NCBI RefSeq assembly: GCF_023746535.1
Contig: NZ_CP098747.1
Coordinates: forward strand, 62,001 to 126,000
Direction: 5' to 3'
Length of the DNA stretch: 64,000 nucleotides
Source: Sneathiella marina
GTDB lineage: Bacteria; Pseudomonadota; Alphaproteobacteria; Sneathiellales; Sneathiellaceae
The notes beneath the pieces were generated by a model. The model made no database searches and was not told the origin of the DNA. It worked only from the letters and a program-made list of their open reading frames with translations. This document shows positions 9,419 through 18,799 of the stretch, one piece after another; the stretch's first letter is position 1, and each line of letters begins with the position of its first letter. Both the position numbers and the translations under genes were made by a program.

Positions 9419-10270
9419 ATGGGCGGCATAATCTGGTTGGCATCCTACCCTAAGTCCGGGAACACCTGGACGCGAACGTTTATTCATAATCTTTTGACCA
9501 ATCCGGATAAGCCAGCAAATATAAACGAGCTTGATACGTTCACGATGGGCGACGCCAGTGCGCCTTCCTATGAAAAAGTCGCAGGAAAACCTCTTTCGGA
9601 AATATCCGGTAAAGAATTGTCAACACTGACGCCAAAGGTGCACCGAGCCTATGCTATGAGTCGCCCCGATTCAGTGTTTGTAAAAACCCATAGCTCATTT
9701 GGGTCTGTTTATGGAACACCCTTGATAACCATGGAATACACCGCCGGTGCAATTTATATTATCCGCAACCCCCTAGATGTCGTTATCTCTCTTTCCGACC
9801 ATTTTGGGTTGGACTTGGAAGGCGGAATTGATCTTTTGAATAACCCAAAAGGTATTGCCGGCGCCCCAGCGGATAAAATGGGTGCACGAGGTGGACAGAT
9901 TGAACAAATATTAGGCTCTTGGTCAGGACATGTAACATCCTGGCTACCGTTTAGCCGACAGCATTTTCATTTAATGCGATATGAAGATATGTTAGATAAG
10001 CCTGAAGAAACCTTTCGAAATATGGGGCGGTTTTTGGGCCTAAATCCACCGGAAGAGCGGTTGAACAAGGCGATAGAATTTTCGTCTTTTAAAACGGTCA
10101 AAAAGCAGGAAGAAGAAAAGGGTTTTTTTGAGCAATCACCTAAAACAGATAGCTTTTTTCGAGTTGGCAAGGCAGGTCAATGGAAAGATGTTCTGTCAGA
10201 CAAGCAGGTAGACAGAATAGTCGACTGTCATCGTGAGACTATGAAACAATTCGACTATTTGCCGAAATAG
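9419..10270 (+). CDS. Sulfotransferase-family protein, tandem copy 1
   Basis: A cytosolic sulfotransferase of about 283 residues that should move a sulfo group from PAPS to an acceptor. The 5'-phosphosulfate loop is YPKSGNTW at residues 10-17. FVKTHS and the 3'-phosphate-binding YIIRNPLDVVISLSDH stretch are also present, and the C-terminal FFRVGKAGQWKD matches the family's GxxGxWK motif. I choose ATG 9419 because both tandem paralogues begin with the same MGGI(I/V)WLASYPKSGNTW; an upstream TTG would add 11 unsupported residues. It is the first of three paralogues, each separated by exactly 30 bases. The acceptor is unknown; cell-surface glycans or small metabolites are possible. Confidence 0.85.
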   Translation: MGGIIWLASYPKSGNTWTRTFIHNLLTNPDKPANINELDTFTMGDASAPSYEKVAGKPLSEISGKELSTLTPKVHRAYAMSRPDSVFVKTHSSFGSVYGTPLITMEYTAGAIYIIRNPLDVVISLSDHFGLDLEGGIDLLNNPKGIAGAPADKMGARGGQIEQILGSWSGHVTSWLPFSRQHFHLMRYEDMLDKPEETFRNMGRFLGLNPPEERLNKAIEFSSFKTVKKQEEEKGFFEQSPKTDSFFRVGKAGQWKDVLSDKQVDRIVDCHRETMKQFDYLPK

Positions 10271-10300
10271 AAGCGACTTCGCAGATTTGGGAATAAAAAA

Positions 10301-11131
10301 ATGGGCGGCATTGTTTGGTTGGCTTCTTATCCAAAATCCGGAAACACCTGGATCAGAACCTTTCTACATAACCTCCATTTCGACCCGGCGAAACCGTTTG
10401 ATATTAACATGATTTCAAGCCTGACCTATGGTGACGGCGGCAAAACCTGGTATGAAAAAGCCAGCGGGAAACCCTTCGATGAATTAACCCCTCAGCAAGT
10501 TGCCAGGCTTACACCAACGGTTCACATGGCCTTTGCCAATATGAGACCGGGGCCGGTGTTCGTAAAAACACACAGCGCTGTTGGCTCCCTCCATAATGTT
10601 CCTCTTATTACGATGGAATGTACAATCGGCGCAGTCTATATTGTCAGAAACCCCCTGGACATAGCCGTTTCCATGGCAAGCCATTATGATATGGATCTGG
10701 ATGAGAGCATTGATATGTTGAATAATCCCCGGGCGACAGCTCGGGGCAGTGAGGGCAAAGTAGCTCAGATATACGGATCCTGGACAAGCCATGTGGGATC
10801 CTGGCAAGAACAACGAGGCGCGAAAATGCTGACATTAAGGTATGAGGATTTATTGACGAAGCCCCGAAAGACCTTTAGTGCCTTGACCCATTTCCTCCAG
10901 TTAAAACATTCTCGAAAACAGCTTGAAAAAGCGATTAAATTCTCTTCGTTTGATAATTTAAAAAAGCAGGAACTGGAAAAGGGGTTTAAGGAAAGACCCA
11001 ATGATAAAGACCTGTTTTTTCGCGTTGGAAAAGCGGGCCAATGGAAAGAGTTATTATCTGACGATCAAAAAAATCGAGTTATCGATTGCCACCAACATAT
11101 GATGAAGGAGTTTGGCTATCTTCCTAAATAG
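10301..11131 (+). CDS. Sulfotransferase-family protein, tandem copy 2
   Basis: A 276-residue paralogue of the flanking genes with all PAPS-binding elements: YPKSGNTW near residue 10, FVKTHS, YIVRNPLDIAVSMASHY, and C-terminal FFRVGKAGQWKE. It differs most from the other two in the middle section, including the acceptor-side residues, so the three enzymes probably differ in substrate. It starts 30 bases after copy 1 and is likely in the same transcript, with GGGAAT before its ATG. Confidence 0.85.
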   Translation: MGGIVWLASYPKSGNTWIRTFLHNLHFDPAKPFDINMISSLTYGDGGKTWYEKASGKPFDELTPQQVARLTPTVHMAFANMRPGPVFVKTHSAVGSLHNVPLITMECTIGAVYIVRNPLDIAVSMASHYDMDLDESIDMLNNPRATARGSEGKVAQIYGSWTSHVGSWQEQRGAKMLTLRYEDLLTKPRKTFSALTHFLQLKHSRKQLEKAIKFSSFDNLKKQELEKGFKERPNDKDLFFRVGKAGQWKELLSDDQKNRVIDCHQHMMKEFGYLPK

Positions 11132-11161
11132 CATTGCCGCCTTATTTTCGGAGCACACTCA

Positions 11162-12013
11162 ATGGGCGGGATAATCTGGCTGGCATCCTATCCCAAGTCC
11201 GGTAATACCTGGGTTCGGACGTTTTTACACAATTTGCTGACCAACGCCGAACGGCCAGCAGATTTGAATGAGTTGTCCAAATTCACTATCGGAGATGGCA
11301 ATAAAGGCTGGTATGAAACGGTTTCTCGAAAGCCATTTGATAGCTTAAGCCCTGAGGAGGTCGCAGCGCTTATCCCAAAAGTTCAAGAAGCATATGCCCG
11401 GTCTCGACCTGACTCCGTTTTTGTAAAAACACATAATTTTCTTGGCAAGATACTTGATGTCCCGTTGATCACTCCGGGTTTTACGGCTGGCGCCGTATAT
11501 ATTGTTAGAAATCCATTGGATGTTGTCATTTCACTTTCGGATCATTATGGATTGCCTCTTGATGACGGTATTGGAATGCTGAATGATCCGGACGCCTATA
11601 GCGCGGAAACTGATCGAAAAGTTCAGGATTACCTGGGATCTTGGTCCGACCATGTGAAAAGTTGGGAGACCATGGAGAAATCCATGTGTCATACCATGCG
11701 ATATGAAGACATGCTTTTCAAACCCGAGAAGACGTTCGGTGGGTTGGCAAAATTTCTTGGTTTAAATCCACCTAAGCAACGATTGCGACGCGCGATCAAG
11801 TTTTCCTCTTTCGGGGCATTGCAAAAGCAAGAAAAAGAAAAAGGATTTAATGAACGGTCCGATAAAACAGAAAAGTTTTTTCGGGTTGGTAAGGCCGGAC
11901 AATGGAAAACAGCCCTTAACCCAGAGCAGATTGACAGAATTACGACAGCTCATTCGCATATGATGGAGAAGTATGGGTATATGCCGAAAGCTCGTAAAAC
12001 AGACAAATTGTAG
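11162..12013 (+). CDS. Sulfotransferase-family protein, tandem copy 3
   Basis: A 283-residue paralogue with the same fold and motifs: YPKSGNTW, FVKTHN, YIVRNPLDVVISLSDHY and FFRVGKAGQWKT. By eye it is closer to copy 1 than to copy 2, for example in the shared PLDVVISLSDH and SRPDSVFVKTH blocks. It has a slightly longer, basic C terminus. GGAG precedes the start. No polysaccharide or glycosyltransferase gene lies nearby to suggest the acceptor. Confidence 0.85.
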   Translation: MGGIIWLASYPKSGNTWVRTFLHNLLTNAERPADLNELSKFTIGDGNKGWYETVSRKPFDSLSPEEVAALIPKVQEAYARSRPDSVFVKTHNFLGKILDVPLITPGFTAGAVYIVRNPLDVVISLSDHYGLPLDDGIGMLNDPDAYSAETDRKVQDYLGSWSDHVKSWETMEKSMCHTMRYEDMLFKPEKTFGGLAKFLGLNPPKQRLRRAIKFSSFGALQKQEKEKGFNERSDKTEKFFRVGKAGQWKTALNPEQIDRITTAHSHMMEKYGYMPKARKTDKL

Positions 12014-12185
12014 AAAATGGACGGTTAAATCATCCTTTTTGCAATAAACCGGTTCGATAGAAACATGTAGCCGCAGAACTTGATCATATTTTACATCACT
12101 CTGGTGTTATGTTGAAATTCGGGAATTGAGCCTTAAGTCCGTCGGTGCTAGTCTGCCGATCCATTAACCGCTTTCCGGAAAGAAC

Positions 12186-12878
12186 ATGTCTCAGGAAAAC
12201 CAACCTTTAAAAAATGATGTTTCTCTCAACCTTGCTGACGTACAGACAAGGATTATCACGGTTGCCCAAAAATGGGGCCGGAAGGTAGAAGATATCGATC
12301 TTATTGCGGTTAGCAAAAGGCAACCTGTTGAACTAGTCCGCGCTGCTTTACAGTCAGGTCACCGAATTTTTGGTGAAAACCGTGTGCAAGAAGCTGAAGG
12401 AAAATGGCCGCAACTGAAATCGGAATTTAACAGCGTAAAGATACATTTGATTGGGCCCCTGCAAACCAACAAGGCAAAAGAAGCTATTGCCTTGTTTGAT
12501 TGTATTCAAACAGTCGACCGAATGAAGCTTGCGAAGATACTTGCCAAGGAAATGCGCGCGCTTGATAAGCATTTACCCGTTTATATACAAGTGAATACGG
12601 GCAAGGAGCCGCAGAAAGCGGGGGTTATTCCGGAAGACGCGGATGCGTTTATCAAAACCTGCATCACAGAGCTCAATCTCAATGTGATTGGTTTGATGTG
12701 TATTCCCCCTGTTTCCGAGCAACCTGCACCTCATTTTGCGCTGTTGGCAAAAATCGCAGCGCGCCATGGTTTGTCAAAATTAAGCATGGGTATGAGTGCG
12801 GATTATGAAACAGGAATTCAATTCGGGGCGACCTCCGTGCGGGTCGGTACAGCCATTTTCGGGATGCGCACAGGTTAA
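12186..12878 (+). CDS. YggS/PROSC-family pyridoxal phosphate-binding protein
   Basis: A 230-residue PLP-homeostasis protein of the YggS family. It carries the PLP-lysine region DLIAVSKRQP near the N terminus, FGENRVQEA, HLIGPLQTNK and the C-terminal LSMGMSADYETGIQFGATSVRVGTAIFG signature. Family members buffer free PLP and affect amino acid metabolism; they have no known catalytic reaction. GGAAAG precedes the ATG. The stop overlaps the convergent L,D-transpeptidase gene by four bases. Confidence 0.93.
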   Translation: MSQENQPLKNDVSLNLADVQTRIITVAQKWGRKVEDIDLIAVSKRQPVELVRAALQSGHRIFGENRVQEAEGKWPQLKSEFNSVKIHLIGPLQTNKAKEAIALFDCIQTVDRMKLAKILAKEMRALDKHLPVYIQVNTGKEPQKAGVIPEDADAFIKTCITELNLNVIGLMCIPPVSEQPAPHFALLAKIAARHGLSKLSMGMSADYETGIQFGATSVRVGTAIFGMRTG

Positions 12879-13390
12879 TCTGCGGGGGCAATCTCGATCC
12901 AGCATTCTGGGTCAAGTTCGGCCAGTAATTCAACCAAATCAGTTTTTTTGAGCGCTACGCAGCCTTCCGTTGGTCCATATTGGTCCTGCGCCACATGTAT
13001 GAAGATACAGCTTCCGGCCCCGGGGACGGCGGGGCTATCATTGTGACCCAAGACAATAACCAGATCATAGAGGTCGTCGTCTCGCCAGAGCTTTTCATGA
13101 CTATGTTCAAAAGGCAGCCTGACATACCGGTTATAATGTTCATGGTCCGGCGCATCGCACCAGCCGTCGACTGTTGAGATTTTCTGTTGTGGGAGCAGGG
13201 ATTGAATATTTGAAATCTTGTCGGCGCGATAAAATAACCACCGCAAGAGATATCGCCCAACGGGCGTGGCGTGATCACCTTCACGTTTTTCTTCGGTAAC
13301 CCCGGCCTTTCCCAGGGCACAATCAAATTCAAGAGGCCCGTAAACAAGCTTACCTTGTGAGCCTTTGACCAAACGCACATGAATATCCAT
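12875..13390 (-). CDS. L,D-transpeptidase (YkuD-domain) family protein
   Basis: A 171-residue protein with the YkuD catalytic signature: GHNDSPAVPGAGSCIFIH followed by PTEGCVAL, so both the conserved His and the nucleophilic Cys are present. Family enzymes cross-link peptidoglycan or attach lipoproteins to it. There is no signal peptide on the best start, which is typical of the short L,D-transpeptidase catalytic-domain-like family (DUF-type YkuD) found in alphaproteobacteria. It may need another export route or act on a different substrate. Confidence 0.8.
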   Translation of the reverse strand: MDIHVRLVKGSQGKLVYGPLEFDCALGKAGVTEEKREGDHATPVGRYLLRWLFYRADKISNIQSLLPQQKISTVDGWCDAPDHEHYNRYVRLPFEHSHEKLWRDDDLYDLVIVLGHNDSPAVPGAGSCIFIHVAQDQYGPTEGCVALKKTDLVELLAELDPECWIEIAPAD

Positions 13391-13429
13391 GAGAGGACAA
13401 TAATCTACCTGTATTCTGATGTCATCTTC

Positions 13430-14245
13430 TTAGCGAGATATGTCCGTTTGTGGATAGTTTTCTGAATTGGTGAGCGGTTCAGCTGTCGCTGCTATAGAGG
13501 TGGTTACGGCGGGTTGTACCAAGGCGGCCTTTTCATAAGCAGCTGTTGCTTTTTGCGCCGCGACAGCAGGCTCCTTCGCAAGCTGAAAACTTCTGAATAC
13601 GGTATTTAGCTGAGCTTGCGTCAAATCCTGTGTATGAACGGCCCGCGCCTGTTCGAGATTTTGCGCAAAATCCGGTTTCTTGCCCTTCCATTGCAAGCCA
13701 ATGGGGGTGGCCGCTGGAAGTTCAGATGCCTCTTCTTCTTTTGGGACAGCCGGCTGAGTTTTCGGAATAACCGGAAGCGGCCCGGCTGGCAGTACAGGCG
13801 GTGTTGATGCAGCTGGCGGTGTTTGCACCTTTGCCTCCTCCGGCGTAACCGCAAGTATGGTTTCAGGTGTATCTTCTGCGCCTGGTGTGAAAATATTGAA
13901 AAAATGGGCCCCAATATCTTTACCCGTGCTGTCTTCAATTGCTGCATTGACGAAAGAAACGGCAAGGCCGATACCGCCGCCAAAAATAGATCCGCCAATC
14001 AACCGAGAACCAGGGTTTATCTGATCGCCCGTAATCTCCCGGTAGATGGATGATACTCCCGGTATATGCTGAAGCGGGTTTATGATGTCGAGAAAGTCGT
14101 CAAAGCCAAAACCGTCCTCACCGAATGCATTAGGCTCATCGACGGCTGCGGTTGATGCGGCCGGAACATATTGCGCTACGGGCGAGTTTGGAAGCGCTCG
14201 GTCCAAATAGGCGTAGGGGTCGCTGGTTGTGGGGTTAATCGACAT
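13430..14245 (-). CDS. Conserved alphaproteobacterial hypothetical protein, Pro/Ala-rich
   Basis: A 271-residue protein of unknown function. The N-terminal half has a conserved block FDDFLDIINPLQHIPGVSSIYREITGD followed by a glycine-rich hydrophobic stretch (GGSIFGGGIGLAVSFVNA). The middle is a low-complexity Pro/Ala/Thr linker, and the C-terminal part is helical. I recall this N-terminal block from other Rhodospirillales proteins without a function. The glycine-rich segment may associate with membranes. It sits alone between the L,D-transpeptidase and ribA, on the same strand as both. Confidence 0.65.
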   Translation of the reverse strand: MSINPTTSDPYAYLDRALPNSPVAQYVPAASTAAVDEPNAFGEDGFGFDDFLDIINPLQHIPGVSSIYREITGDQINPGSRLIGGSIFGGGIGLAVSFVNAAIEDSTGKDIGAHFFNIFTPGAEDTPETILAVTPEEAKVQTPPAASTPPVLPAGPLPVIPKTQPAVPKEEEASELPAATPIGLQWKGKKPDFAQNLEQARAVHTQDLTQAQLNTVFRSFQLAKEPAVAAQKATAAYEKAALVQPAVTTSIAATAEPLTNSENYPQTDISR

Positions 14246-14363
14246 TCATCTCTCCTTACTTCATAAAAAGCAAGGAATGTGCCAACAAACCTCCCGGAAA
14301 ACTGCGGTTATACGGCATCAAAAATTATCTTGCGGCAAAAATTGCCGCCTTTAAAACAAAAGG

Positions 14364-15485
14364 CTACAAATAATGCCCGCTGCGCTTTCTCTTAGTTGCA
14401 AGATAAAGCTCGTTATGAGTATTGGATGGGAATTTATGGGTTACCCGTTCGACCACCTCAATTCCATGCCGCTCTAACCCGTCAACTTTTTCCGGGTTGT
14501 TGGTCATTAAACGGACCTTTTTAAACCCGAGCTGCAGGAACATTTCGGCGGCTGGCTGGAACACCCGCTCATCCGCGTCAAACCCCAGCCGTTCGTTGGC
14601 GTCGATAGTATCAAATCCCTGGCTTTGTAACTTGTAAGCCCGTAATTTATTGATAAGGCCGATCCCGCGTCCTTCTTGCGCCAGATATAACAAGACCCCG
14701 CCGCCCGCGTCACTGATTGCCTTGAGAGCACCGCGAAGCTGTTCCCCGCAATCGCATTTGAGTGACCCGATTAAATCACCGGTAAAGCATTCGGAATGCA
14801 GCCGGGCGAGAACCGGCTCGTGACGATTGGGGTCGCCGACGAGAATGGCCAAATGCTCAATACCGCCATCTTCAGGGCGAAAAGCATGGAAAACCGTATT
14901 TTCAGCTGATTGCAGGGGAACATGGGCCGCGGCAACTGATTTTAGGTGCACTGCTGCGGTGGCTTCAAAAGCGGAAATATCCGCAAGGGTAACCGTGGAA
15001 TAATCCGCGCTCTTGGCAAGCTCAATAGCAACGTTGGCAGCCAGGTCCGTCGACAGGACAGAGGGAAGCAAGCGGGCGAGTTTTGCCAGCTTGATCGCGG
15101 CTGGTATAGCCTCGGGAAGGTCTCCTTTCAGGCGCGTAAACGGTCCCCGGAAAGGTTGATCCAGATCATGTGTTGCATCTGCGAGTGCGCGCATAAGCGG
15201 TGCATCCATCCAGGCCTCAATTTTCAGCCTTACGGCGGGATCGCCCGTGGGTTTGATATGAAGGACGTTTGCACGATGTGCAGTCAAGGCCAATACAGGG
15301 GGTGTCCCGCCCAGATTTTCGAGCTCTTTCAACTCCCCTGCAAAAGCCATCTCGGTCGCCAGAACAACTGACGCCTCACTGCCAGCGATAATGACCACGG
15401 GTAATCCGCGGCGGAGATCGGCAATAGCGCGGTCAACATTGCGTAGTTTTTTTAATTCTTTTTTTTGCGCGTCAGTTCTGCTCAT
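14364..15485 (-). CDS. ribA: GTP cyclohydrolase II (riboflavin biosynthesis)
   Basis: A 373-residue enzyme that opens GTP in the first step of riboflavin synthesis. The C-terminal catalytic half is clear: RLHSECFTGDLIGSLKCDCGEQL supplies the three zinc cysteines, and AQEGRGIGLINKLRAY and LMTNNPEKVDGL follow. The N-terminal 170 residues form the divergent extra domain seen in alphaproteobacterial RibA. It lacks an obvious DHBP synthase active site, so I do not call it bifunctional. It is monocistronic here. Confidence 0.92.
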   Translation of the reverse strand: MSRTDAQKKELKKLRNVDRAIADLRRGLPVVIIAGSEASVVLATEMAFAGELKELENLGGTPPVLALTAHRANVLHIKPTGDPAVRLKIEAWMDAPLMRALADATHDLDQPFRGPFTRLKGDLPEAIPAAIKLAKLARLLPSVLSTDLAANVAIELAKSADYSTVTLADISAFEATAAVHLKSVAAAHVPLQSAENTVFHAFRPEDGGIEHLAILVGDPNRHEPVLARLHSECFTGDLIGSLKCDCGEQLRGALKAISDAGGGVLLYLAQEGRGIGLINKLRAYKLQSQGFDTIDANERLGFDADERVFQPAAEMFLQLGFKKVRLMTNNPEKVDGLERHGIEVVERVTHKFPSNTHNELYLATKRKRSGHYL

Positions 15486-15833
15486 GGCGTCCCGGATTCC
15501 AGCGGTAAGGATATAAATTGACCCAAAGAGTATTAGCAGGCGAGGAGGGCGGGCGGCAAATGTTAATCTAGTTTCAGCGTCAAATGAGCATTTAAATTCA
15601 AAATCATGCCGGTCGCTCCCAGTTTACCGAAACCAATGCTTCATTTTTGGTAGGAGTTCCGGCAAGATGCGTCTGACAACCCTGTGATTTGGAAGTAAAG
15701 GCAGATCACTTCTATGTGAAAATGCGGTTGTTGTGCGTTGTGTAGACCTTGAATACAAGGACAGGGAACCAATTTCTATGGTAGTCAAGGCCGCATTCGG
15801 CGCCGCAATAGAAATTTAGATGGGGATATAGTA
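15486..15833. other. Intergenic region between ribA and the response regulator
   Basis: 348 bases between two divergent genes. No credible coding sequence is visible. A small inverted repeat CCTTG-AATA-CAAGG occurs at about 15748-15761, and GGGGATAT precedes the response-regulator ATG. No recognisable RNA motif was found by eye. Confidence 0.3.
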
Positions 15834-16523
15834 ATGACAACCGGCAAAAAAATTCTCCTGGTTGACGATGATAACAGCCTTCGCGAGACTCTGGCAGAGC
15901 AGCTGGACCTACATGAAGAATTTATCACGATGCAAGCCGACAAAGCATCTGCCGCACTTGAGAAAATAAAGACAAATCATTTTGACTTGATTTTACTTGA
16001 TGTCGGGTTGCCGGATATGGACGGACGTGAGGCCTGTAAATTGATCCGTAAATCCGGAATAAAAGCGCCGATTATCATGCTAACGGCGCAGGACACTGAT
16101 AGCGACCAAATCCTGGGTTTGGAATCCGGTGCCAATGATTATGTCTCAAAACCGTTTCGTATCGGGGTCTTGCTTGCCCGCATTCGCGCTCAGCTGCGTC
16201 AACATGAGCAAAGCGAAGATGCTGTTTTTACAATCGGTCCTTACAGTTTTCGGCCAGCAAACAAGCTTATGGTACATAAGGAGACCGAGCAGAAGGTCCG
16301 GCTGACAGAAAAGGAAACCTCGATTTTGAAGTATTTGTACCGGGCCGGACGAAAAGTGGTTTCGCGGGATATATTGCTTAACGAGGTCTGGGGATATAAT
16401 GCTGGTGTGACAACACATACACTGGAAACGCATATCTATCGACTGCGTCAAAAAATTGAAGACGAACCCTCATCGGCCTCTATTCTGATTACGGAAACGG
16501 GTGGATATAGATTAGCCCCCTGA
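15834..16523 (+). CDS. OmpR/PhoB-family response regulator (orphan)
   Basis: A 229-residue two-component regulator. The receiver domain has the acidic pair DDD at 11-13, the phosphoacceptor Asp56 in LILLDVGLPDMDG, the TAQ switch and the SKPF lysine near residue 107. A linker leads to a winged-helix DNA-binding domain ending in HIYRLRQKIE...LITETGGYRL. No histidine kinase is adjacent, so its partner must be encoded elsewhere. It stands alone between ribA and folC. Confidence 0.92.
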   Translation: MTTGKKILLVDDDNSLRETLAEQLDLHEEFITMQADKASAALEKIKTNHFDLILLDVGLPDMDGREACKLIRKSGIKAPIIMLTAQDTDSDQILGLESGANDYVSKPFRIGVLLARIRAQLRQHEQSEDAVFTIGPYSFRPANKLMVHKETEQKVRLTEKETSILKYLYRAGRKVVSRDILLNEVWGYNAGVTTHTLETHIYRLRQKIEDEPSSASILITETGGYRLAP

Positions 16524-16531
16524 TTTGTGCC

Positions 16532-17833
16532 TCATTCGTTTTCTTTGAGTATCTGACCGGCAAGATAAAGACTGCCGGTAATCAGCAGCCGGCACGGACC
16601 GGCGTCGAGCTCAGGCTGTAAATATAGGAGGCTGTCCTCAAGAGAATCCTTCGCTGTCATGGAAATACCACCTGATTGGGCCATAGCGGCGAGGTCTGAG
16701 GCTGGGGTCGTTGCGGACTCACCCTCGATGGCGATACAACACCCCTTGCTGACGGTTTCGCGTAATCGGGAAAAGAAGGTTGTCTGATCCTTCGTGTTTA
16801 ACATGCCGGCGATCAAGTAGGACGGTTTCGGGTCTGTCACATTCCATTTTGCAAAGGTGTTTGCCATCTGCACTGCAGCGGCAGGATTATGGCCGCCATC
16901 GAGCCAGATTTCTACATGTGGTGGTAAATCGTTGACCAGAGGCCCTTTGAACAATCTTTGCAGGCGGCCGGGCCAGCGGACATTGATCAATCCTTTGTCA
17001 ATATCCCTATCACTGACCCTAAATCCAGATAATTGCTCCAGACAAGCGACGGCTGTGGCTGCATTTGCGACTTGATGTGTGCCCTGCAAGGACGGAAAGG
17101 TAAATTTACGCTTGCCAAGCTGGGAAGAAAAGCACCAGCCATCCTCCACTTCAGAGAAAAACCAGTCCGAACCATATATATAAGGCTTCGCACCAACGGT
17201 TGTGGCGCGGGCTGTCAAAACATCTGAAACAAGACGTTCTTGCGGGCCAAAGACGGCCGCAACATTTGATTTTAGAATTCCGGCTTTTTCACCGGCGATA
17301 CCGGCAATGTCCGTACCGAGATATTGTGCATGATCCTGTGAAATCGGCGTAATCGCTGTAAGCGCTGGCTTCTCGATGACATTTGTTGCGTCAAGGCGCC
17401 CGCCAAGCCCTGTTTCCAGCAGGAGGATATCGGCGGGTGAGTCCGCAAATGCCTTCAGGGCGGCAGCTGTAGTTACTTCAAAATAGGTAATAGGCGACGA
17501 TCCGTTGGCACGTTCACAAAATGAAAGGAGTTCAGCCAGCGCGTCCTCGTCAATAAGCGACCCTGCAAGGCGGATCCGTTCATTAAACCGCACCAGATGT
17601 GGGGACACATATACATGAACCCTATAGCCGGCAGCTTCCAGCATTGCACGGAGATATGCCAGCAGGGAACCCTTCCCATTGGTACCAGCTACATGAATAA
17701 CCGGCGGAAGCCGTTGTTCGGGATGATCAAGTTTTTCCAGGATCTGCCACATGCGATCCAGCGACAGATCAATGATTTTCGGATGCAATGCCATAAGCCG
17801 CGTCAGAATATGATCGGTGGTTTCCTGGGTCAT
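16532..17833 (-). CDS. folC: Bifunctional dihydrofolate/folylpolyglutamate synthase
   Basis: A 433-residue Mur-ligase-family enzyme that adds glutamate to dihydropteroate and extends the polyglutamate tail of folates. It carries the ATP P-loop HVAGTNGKGSLLAYL, YVSPHLVRFNERI, LLETGLGGRLDATNV and the C-terminal LDGGHNPAA. It lies 12 bases after accD and is the last gene of the pyrF-trpF-trpB-trpA-accD-folC series; accD-folC is a conserved pair in many bacteria. Confidence 0.95.
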   Translation of the reverse strand: MTQETTDHILTRLMALHPKIIDLSLDRMWQILEKLDHPEQRLPPVIHVAGTNGKGSLLAYLRAMLEAAGYRVHVYVSPHLVRFNERIRLAGSLIDEDALAELLSFCERANGSSPITYFEVTTAAALKAFADSPADILLLETGLGGRLDATNVIEKPALTAITPISQDHAQYLGTDIAGIAGEKAGILKSNVAAVFGPQERLVSDVLTARATTVGAKPYIYGSDWFFSEVEDGWCFSSQLGKRKFTFPSLQGTHQVANAATAVACLEQLSGFRVSDRDIDKGLINVRWPGRLQRLFKGPLVNDLPPHVEIWLDGGHNPAAAVQMANTFAKWNVTDPKPSYLIAGMLNTKDQTTFFSRLRETVSKGCCIAIEGESATTPASDLAAMAQSGGISMTAKDSLEDSLLYLQPELDAGPCRLLITGSLYLAGQILKENE

Positions 17834-17845
17834 CGGTAACCCGGA

Positions 17846-18796
17846 CTATTCTGCAGCTTTCAGGTCTTTCGGCGGGTCTTCCTCTGTGATCTCAGCGGCG
17901 ACTTCCAGCTCAACCGGCTTCTCTTCATCGACGGCGTTTGGGTCTTTCACCCTATTTCCGGTCAAGTCAATAAGCCGCGCCAAAGTTACTCGCAGATCCA
18001 GCCGGTGGACAACCATATCAAGCATGCCGTGATCCAGAAGGAATTCTGCCCGCTGGAAGCCTTCAGGCAATGTTTCGCGAATTGTTTCTTCGATCACGCG
18101 CGGTCCGGCAAAGCAGATAAGGGCACCGGGCTCCGAAATCTGGATATCACCCAACATGGCATAAGAAGCGGTTACCCCGCCGGTTGTAGGGTCTGTGAGA
18201 ACGACGATAAAGGGAAGGTTGGATTCTTTTAGGCGCTGAATGGCGACCGTTGTTCGCGGCATCTGCATAAGCGATAGAATTCCTTCTTGCATGCGGGCGC
18301 CACCTGCAGCAGAGAAAAGGATCAAAGGGGCTTTTTGCAAAATGGCCAATTTGGAAGCTGCGACAATGGCTTCACCAACCGCAAGCCCGAGAGAGCCGCC
18401 CATAAAGTCAAAATTCTGGACAGCGACAACTGCCGGGTTTCCCGTAATTTGGCCATGGGCAACGATCATGGCGTCACGATCACCGGTTTTGCTACGGGCG
18501 TCCTTAAGCCGCTCCGTATATTTTTTGGAATCCCGGAACTTGAGAGGATCTGCTGGAACTTCCGGCAATTCTATTACGTCATATTTGGCGTCATCAAAAA
18601 GGGCCTTGAACCGTTCCGTCGGTCCAACACGCATGTGATGCTCACAATGGTTACAGACATTCTGGTTTGTTTCCAGGTCGTTGTGAAACAGCATTTGTCC
18701 GCAACCCGGGCATTTTATCCATAGATTGTCAGGCGTATCCTGCTTCGCTGTCAATTGGCGGAATTTCGGAAGAACCTTGTTCGTCAGCCAGTTCAT
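17846..18796 (-). CDS. accD: Acetyl-CoA carboxylase carboxyltransferase subunit beta
   Basis: A 316-residue subunit of the carboxyltransferase that makes malonyl-CoA for fatty acid synthesis. The N-terminal zinc ribbon has Cys29, Cys32, Cys48 and Cys51. The crotonase-fold core includes [27 protein letters not shown] and [15 protein letters not shown]. The C terminus is an acidic tail. The start lies three bases downstream of the trpA stop, so translation is probably coupled. Confidence 0.97.
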   Translation of the reverse strand: MNWLTNKVLPKFRQLTAKQDTPDNLWIKCPGCGQMLFHNDLETNQNVCNHCEHHMRVGPTERFKALFDDAKYDVIELPEVPADPLKFRDSKKYTERLKDARSKTGDRDAMIVAHGQITGNPAVVAVQNFDFMGGSLGLAVGEAIVAASKLAILQKAPLILFSAAGGARMQEGILSLMQMPRTTVAIQRLKESNLPFIVVLTDPTTGGVTASYAMLGDIQISEPGALICFAGPRVIEETIRETLPEGFQRAEFLLDHGMLDMVVHRLDLRVTLARLIDLTGNRVKDPNAVDEEKPVELEVAAEITEEDPPKDLKAAE

Positions 18797-18799
18797 ATG

